Assembly: GCA_903870165.1 (NCBI GenBank)
Contig: CAIQBW010000016.1
Location: 1-64,000, forward strand
Source of the DNA: an uncultured Methylophilaceae bacterium
GTDB lineage: Bacteria > Pseudomonadota > Gammaproteobacteria > Burkholderiales > Methylophilaceae
Reading direction: 5' to 3'
DNA length: 64,000 nt
Shown here one piece after another: positions 31,748 to 38,783 of this stretch (position 1 is the first letter of the stretch; every line of letters begins with the position of its first letter). The position numbers were made by a program, and so were the translations under genes. Below the pieces are notes generated by a model that had not been told where the DNA came from, did not search any database, and worked only from the letters and a program-made list of their open reading frames with translations.

Positions 31748-33316
31748 ATGCCTTTACGAGTGGATAATTCCTTAGAGGATTATGCCACTCGTTTATCACA
31801 GTGGTTTAATTATCAAAGAGCTGTTGCACTCGATAACTCTGAGTTGTTCGACGTGCATACTTGGTCTGAGTACCCTGAAGTTAATAATGCTGTTAATCAA
31901 CTTTATTCAATACTACTCGAGCTACCTGACTTTAGAGGTCATGCAGTCCTTCGTAAGAAACATCTTAAAGTTATTATTTTGCATTTGTATGTAGTTTGGT
32001 TTAAAGACCCAACTCGTTACACGTCATTGAATCGTCATAAGGCTTTCTACGATGACCTAGAGTCACGTTATAACAAGTTATTTATCCGAAAAGTAATCAT
32101 ATCTATAGTTGATGCTCTTCATGAGCTTGACTACATTGAGTTGCACCTTGGAACTTACGCTCGTGAGCCAGGCTATAAGTCAAGATTAACCCGTATTCGT
32201 GCTACCGAGAAATTAACCAATCTTTTCACAGAAAACCATTTCTCCCCTGAAATGGTAGAACGTGCACCGACTATTGAAACAATTATTTTGCGTGACTCAG
32301 AATCACCAGATTCTAAAGAAATCATTGATGTTCGTTATCTTGATGAGAGTGACCCAAGGATAATTTCTTGGCGTGAGAATTTAGTTGCATATAACAACTT
32401 ATTAAGACGAACTTACATAGATATTCCTTCAGCTCAAGATGGTCGCATTGTATGCAGACAGTCTGCTCGAGCCATTCGTTTACGACAAAAGCCTAAAGTA
32501 ATATCTATCAACCAGCATGACAAGTTTGTTCGACGAGTATTCAATTATGGTGACTGGAACCTAGGAGGTCGCTTTTATGGTGGTTGGTGGCAAAGAGTCT
32601 CTGAAGACTGGCGTTCTCAAATCAGGATTTGGAACAATCCTGTAACAGAAGTCGACTATAAAGGCCTTCACATCAATTTGCTTTATAGAAAAATTGGCAT
32701 TGTCTATGCCGACGACCCTTATCTTTTGGATGGATACGAGCAGACTGGAGAAATGAGACAGCTACTCAAGCTAGTTCTTTTGTGCTCGATTAACGCAGTT
32801 GATAAAACGACTGCTATTAAAGCTATCAATAAAGATGTGAATTTCAATCCTGAGGATTATAGTTGGGTGCGTGAAGAAGAAATTAATATTGGTCTTTTAG
32901 TGGATGCCTTGGCAACTAAACATCCTCAAATCGCTGAAAAGTTCTTTTTCAAGAATCAAGGCATCGAATTGCAAAATCTAGACTCAATGATTGCTGAAAA
33001 AATTATCAGTCACTTCACTACTCAAGACATTCCTGTCTTATGCGTTCATGATTCATTTGTTATTCAGGCCAACAGGGCTGAAGAACTCAAGGAAGTTATG
33101 GAGCAAGCCTTTTTAGAGGCTTTCAGTGAGTCGGGGTTAGACCAAGCCATTCCACCAAGTACAGATTTAACAGGGCTAGCATATGGCCAATTTGCCATAA
33201 TTCTCTCTCATCCAGATTGGCGTGATGTACTAGATAGTCTTTATCGTGAACAGTATGACTACCCAAACTGGACAAGAAAACTAAGAAAATTCAGAGAAAT
33301 AACTCAAGCTGCTTGA
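31748..33316 (+). CDS. Polymerase-like protein of a genomic island (family A / T7-type palm motifs)
   Basis: I do not recognise a named family, but three ordered motifs resemble single-subunit polymerases. Motif A is EVDYKGLHI with Asp303 (compare DYSQIE of Pol I). Motif B is R337-x3-K341 followed by LVLLCSINA. Motif C is CVHDSF with His434-Asp435, and HDSF is the exact form in T7 RNA polymerase. A conserved-looking GRFYGGWWQ lies at 274-282. Spacing A-B-C (34 and about 94 residues) is shorter than in Pol I. The N-terminal 250 residues show no domain I know. It lies 289 bp after the integrase and has no strong ribosome site. Function as primase, DNA or RNA polymerase is inference. Confidence 0.75.
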   Translation: MPLRVDNSLEDYATRLSQWFNYQRAVALDNSELFDVHTWSEYPEVNNAVNQLYSILLELPDFRGHAVLRKKHLKVIILHLYVVWFKDPTRYTSLNRHKAFYDDLESRYNKLFIRKVIISIVDALHELDYIELHLGTYAREPGYKSRLTRIRATEKLTNLFTENHFSPEMVERAPTIETIILRDSESPDSKEIIDVRYLDESDPRIISWRENLVAYNNLLRRTYIDIPSAQDGRIVCRQSARAIRLRQKPKVISINQHDKFVRRVFNYGDWNLGGRFYGGWWQRVSEDWRSQIRIWNNPVTEVDYKGLHINLLYRKIGIVYADDPYLLDGYEQTGEMRQLLKLVLLCSINAVDKTTAIKAINKDVNFNPEDYSWVREEEINIGLLVDALATKHPQIAEKFFFKNQGIELQNLDSMIAEKIISHFTTQDIPVLCVHDSFVIQANRAEELKEVMEQAFLEAFSESGLDQAIPPSTDLTGLAYGQFAIILSHPDWRDVLDSLYREQYDYPNWTRKLRKFREITQAA

Positions 33317-33660
33317 TTTAATCCAAACTACTATCAAGCCGAAAACAATTTTTTAGATTAGCAGTTTGAATTAGCCTAGGTCTTTAAGTATTTCCAAGAA
33401 CTTTATTTTTACGCATCGGCAATTTTAATTAAATTAATAATTGCCACATTATGCTCACCCCTCTGAACCCCTTTCAAGATGGTTAGAACTAATTCCCATC
33501 ATCATAAAAAACTCATAAGCAGATGACCTAGTGTTGTTTTTTTACAACAAAAAAAAACAAACGGATGCGGGAGTAGTGATTTCTCTTTAAGTTAAAAAGC
33601 TATCAAGCTAGAATAAGGAAGAGATATGTTGTAGTGTATTTTTTAAAAAAGGAAATTTAT
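33317..33660. other. Intergenic region between the polymerase-like and barrel genes
   Basis: This 344-bp AT-rich stretch contains a hairpin at 33418-33445 (GGCAATT / AATTGCC) without a T tract, an A-rich run near 33548, and AAAAAGGAAA just before the next start codon. I see no ORF or RNA gene. Confidence 0.5.
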
Positions 33661-34884
33661 ATGAATAAGAAGATTTTAGCGTTAGCTGTGAGTGGTTTAT
33701 TTATATCAACAGCTGCGATGGCAGAAGACAAAAGCTGGGAAGGCTTCAAGATTGGTATCGGTATTGGCGGTCAAATTTCCCAAAGCAAGGATACAACATC
33801 AGCTTCACATAATTTCACAGCTAACAACAGCTACACCACCTCTAGCGGTAGTGGCAGCGATGCCGTTACTAATGGCTTTGGTGCAAATGCTCATAGCAAC
33901 CTTCAAAATTTAACGAACACTCAATTAGACTCAACAGCTAGTTTAACTGACCATGGTACAACACCAACATTCACAGACACTCAAGTAGGTGGCTCAACAC
34001 CTGGTGGTTTTGTAGATGGTGCAACAAACGTTTACAACCGAAATTATAACGTAACTGAAACATTCACAGGCAGTGGATTTAGCTCAAACGACCTATCTAA
34101 ATCAAACGTATTTGGGACTATCGAAGCAGGTTACGATTGGCAAATTAACGACAAAATCGTTGTGGGTCTGAATGCCTCATATAATCTAACAAGCAAAAAC
34201 AAAACATCTGGTACTGGCGGCGGTGAAAACAGCGCGGGTTGGACTGAGTCTTATACATACAACACCATCACGAACTCCACCTCATGCTCTGGAAGTTGTG
34301 GCGGTAGCAGTGGTGGTAGCACTTACACATACAATTCAGGTGGTAACCAAAATACCGGAAGCCCAACATCTGCTTACTCAAATGCCGGCACTCAAACATC
34401 CCAGGTTGGAGTCAACTCTTCTGTAGAAACAGGCAATTCATTTGACCTAGGTGGTCGTATTGGCTATCTTGCAAACAAAGATACTCTGCTATTTTTATCT
34501 GGTGGTGCGTCAACCATTAGAGCTAAACAAAATATGTCATATACATCACATGCAACACTTGATGGCTCTAGCGCACTTGGTGCGGAAGGGTCTACTAATA
34601 GCTACAACTTCACAGCCACTCAATCTGATAGCGATACAAGAATTGGTTACTATCTAGGTGCTGGTGTTGAAACAAGATTGGCCGATAATATAACAGCAAA
34701 ACTTGAGTACCGTTATGCCGACTACGGAACAATGACTCGGAGTAGCAATGGCACTCCCACACTAACTGATGGCGGTGGCAATACTTTAGAGTTCTATAAC
34801 TCAATCAACGGAACCATGACTTTATCTCACTCTTCAGAGATTACGACACAAAGTATTCGTGCTGTAGTAAGCTATAACTTCTAG
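33661..34884 (+). CDS. Outer-membrane beta-barrel protein with long Ser/Thr/Gly/Asn-rich loops
   Basis: A signal peptide (MNKKILALAVSGLFISTAAMAE) is followed by barrel-like strands (FKIGIGIGGQ, GTIEAGYDWQINDKIVVGLNASYNL, FDLGGRIGYL, YYLGAGVETRLADNITAKLEYRYADYG) and a C-terminal SYNF ending in Phe, the BamA signal. Between strands are long low-complexity segments rich in Gly, Ser, Thr and Asn, including a CSGSCGG pair of cysteines. These should be large surface loops. I start at ATG 33661 with AAGGAAA upstream instead of GTG 33634. At 407 aa it is about twice an ordinary 8-strand OmpA-like barrel. Function unknown. Confidence 0.8.
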   Translation: MNKKILALAVSGLFISTAAMAEDKSWEGFKIGIGIGGQISQSKDTTSASHNFTANNSYTTSSGSGSDAVTNGFGANAHSNLQNLTNTQLDSTASLTDHGTTPTFTDTQVGGSTPGGFVDGATNVYNRNYNVTETFTGSGFSSNDLSKSNVFGTIEAGYDWQINDKIVVGLNASYNLTSKNKTSGTGGGENSAGWTESYTYNTITNSTSCSGSCGGSSGGSTYTYNSGGNQNTGSPTSAYSNAGTQTSQVGVNSSVETGNSFDLGGRIGYLANKDTLLFLSGGASTIRAKQNMSYTSHATLDGSSALGAEGSTNSYNFTATQSDSDTRIGYYLGAGVETRLADNITAKLEYRYADYGTMTRSSNGTPTLTDGGGNTLEFYNSINGTMTLSHSSEITTQSIRAVVSYNF

Positions 34885-34907
34885 ATTAGTTTATTAAATA
34901 GATTGAT

Positions 34908-34938
34908 AAAAAAGCCCATTTAAGACATGGGCTTTTTT
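34908..34938 (+). terminator. Terminator after the barrel gene
   Basis: AAAAAAGCCCAT pairs perfectly with ATGGGCTTTTTT around a 7-nt loop; both directions could terminate. Confidence 0.9.
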
Positions 34939-34990
34939 ATACCCATCAAATCTGTTTTGCATAATCATGGGTTTAAAACAGCCGCTAATT

Positions 34991-36124
34991 TTAGTTGAGC
35001 ACAATATCTAGAAATTTTGAAACCTGCTTTTCTAAATCATATTGCTGTGCCGCTTGGGTGGCCAAAAGAACTGCATTTTCATAAGAATGAGAATCAACCA
35101 TCAAAGATTTCAAAACATTAAACCAAGGCAAAGCAATCTTCTCATCGACTAATTTGTCTGGGTTCATTCGCGAATCAACTGGGATGTCAATCAGGAAACC
35201 ACCTCCCCCTACAAACTCGGCCGATCCTCCATGAGATGCGACCAATACAGGAATCCCATTGAGCAAAGACTCAATAATTAATCGCGAGCCACTTTCGTGC
35301 CAAAAGGAAGGGACCAAAAGCATTCTAGTTTTAGAGAAAACTTCACGCATATCACGCTGAGGTGGATAGACAACGACGTTAGGAAAATCATCTGATGACA
35401 AACCAAAAACTTTCAGAGAATCATCCCATTTACCTCTTGATTCGACCACAAGAAATCTTACCTGAGGAAGTGCTTTACGACACATCAAGGCCAACTGGGC
35501 GACCATGCTTACACCTTTCTCCAAGCTTGGGTTGACAAAAGTAATGAAATTAGGCTGTCTATGCTTCGCTATGACCGAGAGTTTATCTATAAACTTACCC
35601 ACAGGATGTAACGAGACTTTAAGTCTTTCCTGATAGAGCTTGGCTGTAGAATAAGAATCGGTAACCATAACATCAACATCACGAAAAGAGCGTGAGTGAT
35701 AATAGTTTGGATTTGCCAAATAAAATACATTTCGAATGCCATGAGCTCTAGACTCTCTTAAGATAGACCTCTCTAACAAGTAGCCTCCGAAAGTAATTAA
35801 AACATCAGGCTGGTAGCTCTCAATTAGCTCTGTAAAATAAAACTCAAAGGCTTCCCCCTCAATGGAGCTTACTAGGTCTCGAACCCAATATTTAGTTGAC
35901 AATAGGCGATATTCAATCCCGTGCCAATTTACAGAAAAAAATTTACTATCACTAGGCGAGGAGGGGCCTCGCCTTGCTGCTTCCTCAGAATCGTAGACTG
36001 TGGCACCCATTACTAGGACTTCATGACCTAAATTGACAAGACCAGCAAGCAAAGTACGAATACTAATTGCTGCCCCATTTGTCTCATCTATAAGGCAATG
36101 CGGTGATGCAAACAAAAATTTCAT
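34991..36124 (-). CDS. Glycosyltransferase, GT4-like
   Basis: This 377-aa protein has a GT-B fold: an N-terminal domain starting MKFLFASPHCLIDETNGAAISIRTLLAGLVNLGHEV and a C-terminal nucleotide-sugar domain with FWHESGSRLIIESLLNGIPVLVASHGGSAEFVG, the E-x7-E-type retaining GT4 signature. It probably transfers a sugar to a surface glycan or lipid. The donor and acceptor are unknown. It is the only minus-strand gene in the island and stands alone. Confidence 0.82.
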   Translation of the reverse strand: MKFLFASPHCLIDETNGAAISIRTLLAGLVNLGHEVLVMGATVYDSEEAARRGPSSPSDSKFFSVNWHGIEYRLLSTKYWVRDLVSSIEGEAFEFYFTELIESYQPDVLITFGGYLLERSILRESRAHGIRNVFYLANPNYYHSRSFRDVDVMVTDSYSTAKLYQERLKVSLHPVGKFIDKLSVIAKHRQPNFITFVNPSLEKGVSMVAQLALMCRKALPQVRFLVVESRGKWDDSLKVFGLSSDDFPNVVVYPPQRDMREVFSKTRMLLVPSFWHESGSRLIIESLLNGIPVLVASHGGSAEFVGGGGFLIDIPVDSRMNPDKLVDEKIALPWFNVLKSLMVDSHSYENAVLLATQAAQQYDLEKQVSKFLDIVLN

Positions 36125-36492
36125 TCAAATCTCAATTGAATTTATTAAGGATTTAATTATCGCATAGCAAAGAGAGTTAGAATTGTTCGTACCACCATGA
36201 TGAGCTAGATAACCTTTTATTTATATAAAAATAGAACAGACCCTAAAGACATATTTCAATGGGGAGAAATTTCCCCTCCTTCCTCAGTGATTTATGACGT
36301 CAAGCAATTAGCAGGCTTACATATAAACCAAGGGCACTACTAATTCATTTCATATTGAACGTTATGTTAAATTGCTACACTGGTTGTAATATTTAGCGTT
36401 AGTATAGACTCTCTACTAAAAAAGCAGCCTAAAGTTCATTAAGTTCATCAACCTGTAACCATATTTAAGCTATAGTTAAGCTTCTTAATTTT
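36125..36492. other. Intergenic region containing repeat copy 1
   Basis: This 368-bp gap between divergent glycosyltransferase and carbonic anhydrase genes is AT-rich. It carries the first copy of the flanking repeat (36221-36286) and no ORF. The rest holds the presumed promoters; I see no clear consensus. Confidence 0.5.
36221..36286 (+). repeat. Repeat copy 1, left of the carbonic anhydrase gene
   Basis: It begins TTATATAAAAATAGAACAG and ends TTCCTCA, with an internal inverted repeat GGGGA-GAAAT-TTCCCC. A diverged second copy lies at 37314-37378 in the same orientation on the other side of the gene. Confidence 0.75.
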
Positions 36493-37245
36493 ATGAAAGA
36501 TTCATCAATGAAACGTATTATTTTCCTTTTCTTAGCTTCATTAAGCTTAGTTAACACTTCATTTGCTGAGGATAACAAGCCTCACCATTGGACTTATGGT
36601 GAAGTTAAGGAGTGGGGTGAGGTTCCTGAATTTGAAACATGTAAGTTAGGTAAAGAACAATCACCAATTAATATTATTAAAAAAGATGTTAAGAAATCAG
36701 ATTTGCCTGCAATTGAAACAAACTACGAATCATCAAAAGCTGAAATTGTGAACAATGGTCATACCATTCAAATTAACTTGGCTGCTGGTGGTTCTGCTCA
36801 ATTAAGGAATGATGAATATAAATTAGTGCAATTTCATTTCCATACACCAAGTGAAGAAAAAATTAATGGCAAGAATTATCCAATGGTTGCTCACTTAGTA
36901 CATAAGAATGCAGATGGACATCTTGCTGTCATTGCACTTCTAATTAAAGAGGGCAAAGAGAATGCGGCGTTAAAGAATGTATTTGCAAATCTACCAGCAG
37001 AAGAGGGTAAGAGCGATTTAGCTAATGAAATTAATGTGACTGATTTATTGCCTGCTTCATTAAAATATTATGGTTTCAATGGCTCCTTAACTACTCCACC
37101 ATGCTCTGAAGGTGTGGCTTGGCATGTTGTAGAAAAACCAATTGAGTTATCAAAAGCTCAAATCAGTGCATTTAAGAAAATATTTAAAAGTAACGCAAGA
37201 CCAGTTCAACCATTAAACGGACGAGTAATTGAAGAGTCGAACTAG
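36493..37245 (+). CDS. Periplasmic alpha-carbonic anhydrase
   Basis: It hydrates CO2 to bicarbonate in the periplasm. A signal peptide ends TSFAE. Zinc ligands are His115, His117 (QFHFHTPSE) and His134 (AHLVHK). The gate region LTTPPCSEG and Cys50/Cys204 for the usual disulfide are present, as is QSPINI. Two second-shell positions are unusual: human CA II His107 corresponds to Glu122 and Glu117 to Val132. The start may instead be the ATG five codons later (36508), which begins the hydrophobic signal more directly. The gene is AT-rich and flanked by related repeats, suggesting it arrived as a unit. Confidence 0.92.
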   Translation: MKDSSMKRIIFLFLASLSLVNTSFAEDNKPHHWTYGEVKEWGEVPEFETCKLGKEQSPINIIKKDVKKSDLPAIETNYESSKAEIVNNGHTIQINLAAGGSAQLRNDEYKLVQFHFHTPSEEKINGKNYPMVAHLVHKNADGHLAVIALLIKEGKENAALKNVFANLPAEEGKSDLANEINVTDLLPASLKYYGFNGSLTTPPCSEGVAWHVVEKPIELSKAQISAFKKIFKSNARPVQPLNGRVIEESN

Positions 37246-37277
37246 CACCGTAAAGTTGAATTAAATCTGATAAATTT

Positions 37278-37303
37278 AGCCCACCTTAGACGTGGGCTTT
37301 TTT
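37278..37303 (+). terminator. Terminator after the carbonic anhydrase gene
   Basis: AGCCCAC pairs with GTGGGCT around a 7-nt loop and is followed by six T. Confidence 0.88.
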
Positions 37304-37313
37304 ACGTTAAAAA

Positions 37314-37378
37314 TTATATAAAAATAGAACAGCCCTTAACTGCAATTATTGAAAGGTGAGGAATTTCCACCTCCCTCA
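37314..37378 (+). repeat. Repeat copy 2, right of the carbonic anhydrase gene
   Basis: It begins TTATATAAAAATAGAACAG, the same 19 bases as copy 1, and diverges afterwards while keeping the inverted repeat design (GGTGAGGAATTTCCACC) and the TCCCTCA end. Confidence 0.75.
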
Positions 37379-37444
37379 CGCTAAATTCAATAGCACAATT
37401 TCAGCACAAACTAGCACAGTTTTTCTACATAAGCGGCTCTCTTC

Positions 37445-37474
37445 TTGCCTGTAAGCTGGAGCGAATGCTATAAT
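37445..37474 (+). promoter_or_regulatory. Putative promoter upstream of the rebuilt tRNA-Met
   Basis: TTGCCT (37445-37450) and TATAAT (37469-37474) with 18-bp spacing point toward the tRNA at 37609. It is the best promoter match in the island right end and may drive the structured leader plus tRNA-Met. Confidence 0.55.
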
Positions 37475-37501
37475 GCTCGGCTTAGGTTTTGGGGGATAAT
37501 T

Positions 37502-37566
37502 GAACCCACGACCTCAAGGGCGAAAGCCCGTCAAAACAAGCTGCAAAGCTTGTTTAATTATGAATC
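37502..37566 (+). ncRNA. Structured element with two GNRA-type hairpins and tRNA-complementary arms
   Basis: GAACCCACGACCTCA (37502-37516) is exactly complementary to the T-arm/variable-loop segment of the tRNA at 37651-37665, and ATTATGAATC (37557-37566) to its anticodon loop segment at 37639-37648. Between them lie GGGC-GAAA-GCCC (37518-37529) and a 9-bp stem with GCAA loop (37534-37555). Read on the minus strand this is a tRNA-Met remnant with about 40 nt inserted at the crossover point. Whether it is transcribed as an RNA is unknown. Confidence 0.5.
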
Positions 37567-37608
37567 GGTAGCAATGTTTAGTTGTTATTTTGGTTCAGAA
37601 AAAGGTTC

Positions 37609-37685
37609 GGTGATGTAGCTCAGCTGGTTAGAGCGCAGGATTCATAATCCTGAGGTCGTGGGTTCGATCCCCACCATCACCACCA
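37609..37685 (+). tRNA. tRNA-Met (CAT), complete, with encoded CCA
   Basis: The cloverleaf is complete: acceptor GGTGATG/CATCACC, D arm GCTC/GAGC, anticodon stem CAGGA/TCCTG with loop TTCATAA, T stem GTGGG/CCCAC, discriminator A and CCA encoded. The loop matches elongator tRNA-Met; a tRNA-Ile2 (lysidine) identity with the same CAT anticodon cannot be fully excluded. Its 5' 40 nt are island-borne and its 3' part is the original chromosomal half. Confidence 0.93.
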
Positions 37686-37688
37686 CTT

Positions 37689-37731
37689 ACAACAAAGCCC
37701 AATGCACCAAGCATCTGGGCTTTTTTGTTGT
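37689..37731 (+). terminator. Terminator of tRNA-Met
   Basis: ACAACAAAGCCCA pairs with TGGGCTTTTTTGTTGT around the loop, giving a long GC-capped stem with an internal T6 run. Confidence 0.88.
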
Positions 37732-37766
37732 ACGAAAACAACAAATCATCATTGCTTGTGTTGTAT

Positions 37767-37780
37767 TTGATATACATCAA
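37767..37780. promoter_or_regulatory. Perfect FNR box upstream of the ompW-like gene
   Basis: TTGAT-ATAC-ATCAA matches the FNR consensus TTGATNNNNATCAA at all ten fixed bases. It lies 74 bp upstream of the ompW-like start codon, consistent with activation under low oxygen. An fnr gene lies 2.7 kb away. Confidence 0.8.
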
Positions 37781-37853
37781 AGAGCCACGCATTTAAAGCA
37801 CATAAAATCCATCCATCGAATTTAGATTTACTATTTTTAACGAGGATGGAATC

Positions 37854-38573
37854 ATGAAAAAAACACTATTAGCTTTAGCAGTTGCGGCTGCATTAGTGCC
37901 TTCTTTAGTAATGGCTGAAGCTGGCGACATCGTTGTACGTTTGCGTGCAACGCATATTTCAGCGGATGAGAGCAGCTCTTTAGGTGCAACGACGGCTGCA
38001 AATTATAATCTCGCAACTGCTCAAGCCTTGTACGGTTCATCAACAGCGACAACGGCTGAACTTCGCGTTGACAGCAACACAATTCCTGAGATTGACTTTT
38101 CATACTACATCACAAAAAACATTGCTGCTGAGTTAATCTTGGCTGCGGGTACGCGTCATGACGTAAAAATCACGGGCTCAACCGCCAATCCTACAACAAA
38201 CAACCCTAATCTTGGAAGTGTAAATCTTTTGCCTCCAACTCTAACTGCTCAATGGCACTTTAATCCAGATCAAACAATCGATCCATACGTAGGCGCCGGT
38301 TTATCATACGTTCGTGCAATGGATAACAGCCTTAATTATTCAAATAATGCAACAGGTAGTTTGCCGATCAGAATAAGTCGCAACTCTATCGGGCCAGCAA
38401 TCCAGGCTGGCTTTGATTACAACTTAGAAAATAAATGGCTATTAAACTTTGACGTTAAGAAAATCTGGTTTGATACTAAAGTTGAGGCAAACACTGGTAC
38501 AGGTTGGACAAAAATTGACCAATTAGATGTAAATCCATGGGTTGTTTCAGTAGGCTTTGGTCGCAAGTTCTAA
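37854..38573 (+). CDS. ompW: OmpW-family outer-membrane protein
   Basis: A signal peptide ends VMAEAGD, followed by IVVRLRATHI, the typical OmpW opening. Further marks are EIDFSYYITKNIAAELILA, PTLTAQWHF(N), DPYVGAGLSY and the C-terminal VSVGFGRKF with terminal Phe. The 239-aa length fits an 8-stranded barrel of the OmpW family, which forms a narrow hydrophobic channel. GAGGATGG precedes the ATG. An FNR box upstream matches the oxygen control known for E. coli ompW. Confidence 0.9.
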   Translation: MKKTLLALAVAAALVPSLVMAEAGDIVVRLRATHISADESSSLGATTAANYNLATAQALYGSSTATTAELRVDSNTIPEIDFSYYITKNIAAELILAAGTRHDVKITGSTANPTTNNPNLGSVNLLPPTLTAQWHFNPDQTIDPYVGAGLSYVRAMDNSLNYSNNATGSLPIRISRNSIGPAIQAGFDYNLENKWLLNFDVKKIWFDTKVEANTGTGWTKIDQLDVNPWVVSVGFGRKF

Positions 38574-38633
38574 TTTAGTAGCACAAGTAAAACTCCCGTG
38601 AATTAACACTCACATGTTGTTAGTTCCACCCTC

Positions 38634-38664
38634 GCCCCTGTTGTCACCAGCAGGGGCTTTTTTT
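38634..38664 (+). terminator. Terminator after ompW
   Basis: GCCCCTG pairs with CAGGGGC around a 10-nt loop, followed by eight T. Confidence 0.9.
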
Positions 38665-38743
38665 CACACTTTAGTTGTCAGTTTACTGACGCAGTAAGTT
38701 GAGGAAGCCCCCTGCAGGCTTGGCTTATGAAACTAACGACGAC

Positions 38744-38770
38744 AAAAAAGCCAAGCAAGCTCGGCTTTTT
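38744..38770 (-). terminator. Terminator after hemN
   Basis: On the minus strand AAAAAGCC and GGCTTTTTT form the arms, with GAGCTTGCTT between; it lies 14 bp beyond the hemN stop and could also act on the plus strand. Confidence 0.75.
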
Positions 38771-38783
38771 CCGTCAGTAAATA

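Larger units (their letters stand above)
37246..37608. other. Right-end intergenic region of the island
   Basis: This 363-bp stretch has no ORF. In order it holds a terminator, repeat copy 2, a sigma-70-like promoter, segments complementary to tRNA-Met, and two tight hairpins, then the complete tRNA-Met. Each is listed separately. Confidence 0.6.
30371..37648. mobile_element. Genomic island integrated in tRNA-Met (anticodon loop)
   Basis: A 7.3-kb segment is bounded by a 40-bp direct repeat of the tRNA-Met 5' half. It carries an integrase at its left end, a polymerase-like gene, an outer-membrane barrel, a glycosyltransferase and a carbonic anhydrase, and its DNA is visibly more AT-rich than the flanks. 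The housekeeping order adk-tRNA-ompW would be restored by excision. The exact cut inside ATAAT is not fixed by sequence. There are no conjugation or virion genes, so it is not self-transmissible by any machinery seen here. Confidence 0.85.

Noticed and set aside
33418-33445. Terminator of the polymerase-like gene
   Set aside because: The hairpin has 7-bp arms but a long AT loop and no T tract after it, so it is not a convincing intrinsic terminator.
37518-37555. Two-repeat CRISPR or integron attC site
   Set aside because: The two hairpins have different sequences and there are no spacers or repeat units. No attC core motifs (GTTRRRY/RYYYAAC) frame them and there is no integron integrase.
37479-37580. 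tRNA gene with a group I intron on the minus strand
   Set aside because: The minus strand reads as tRNA-Met pieces separated by about 40 nt, far too short for a group I intron, and the acceptor and D-arm parts are missing. A remnant or structured leader explains it better.
30371-37608. Complete prophage
   Set aside because: There is an integrase but no capsid, terminase, portal, tail, lysis or repressor gene, so it is at most a satellite or small island.
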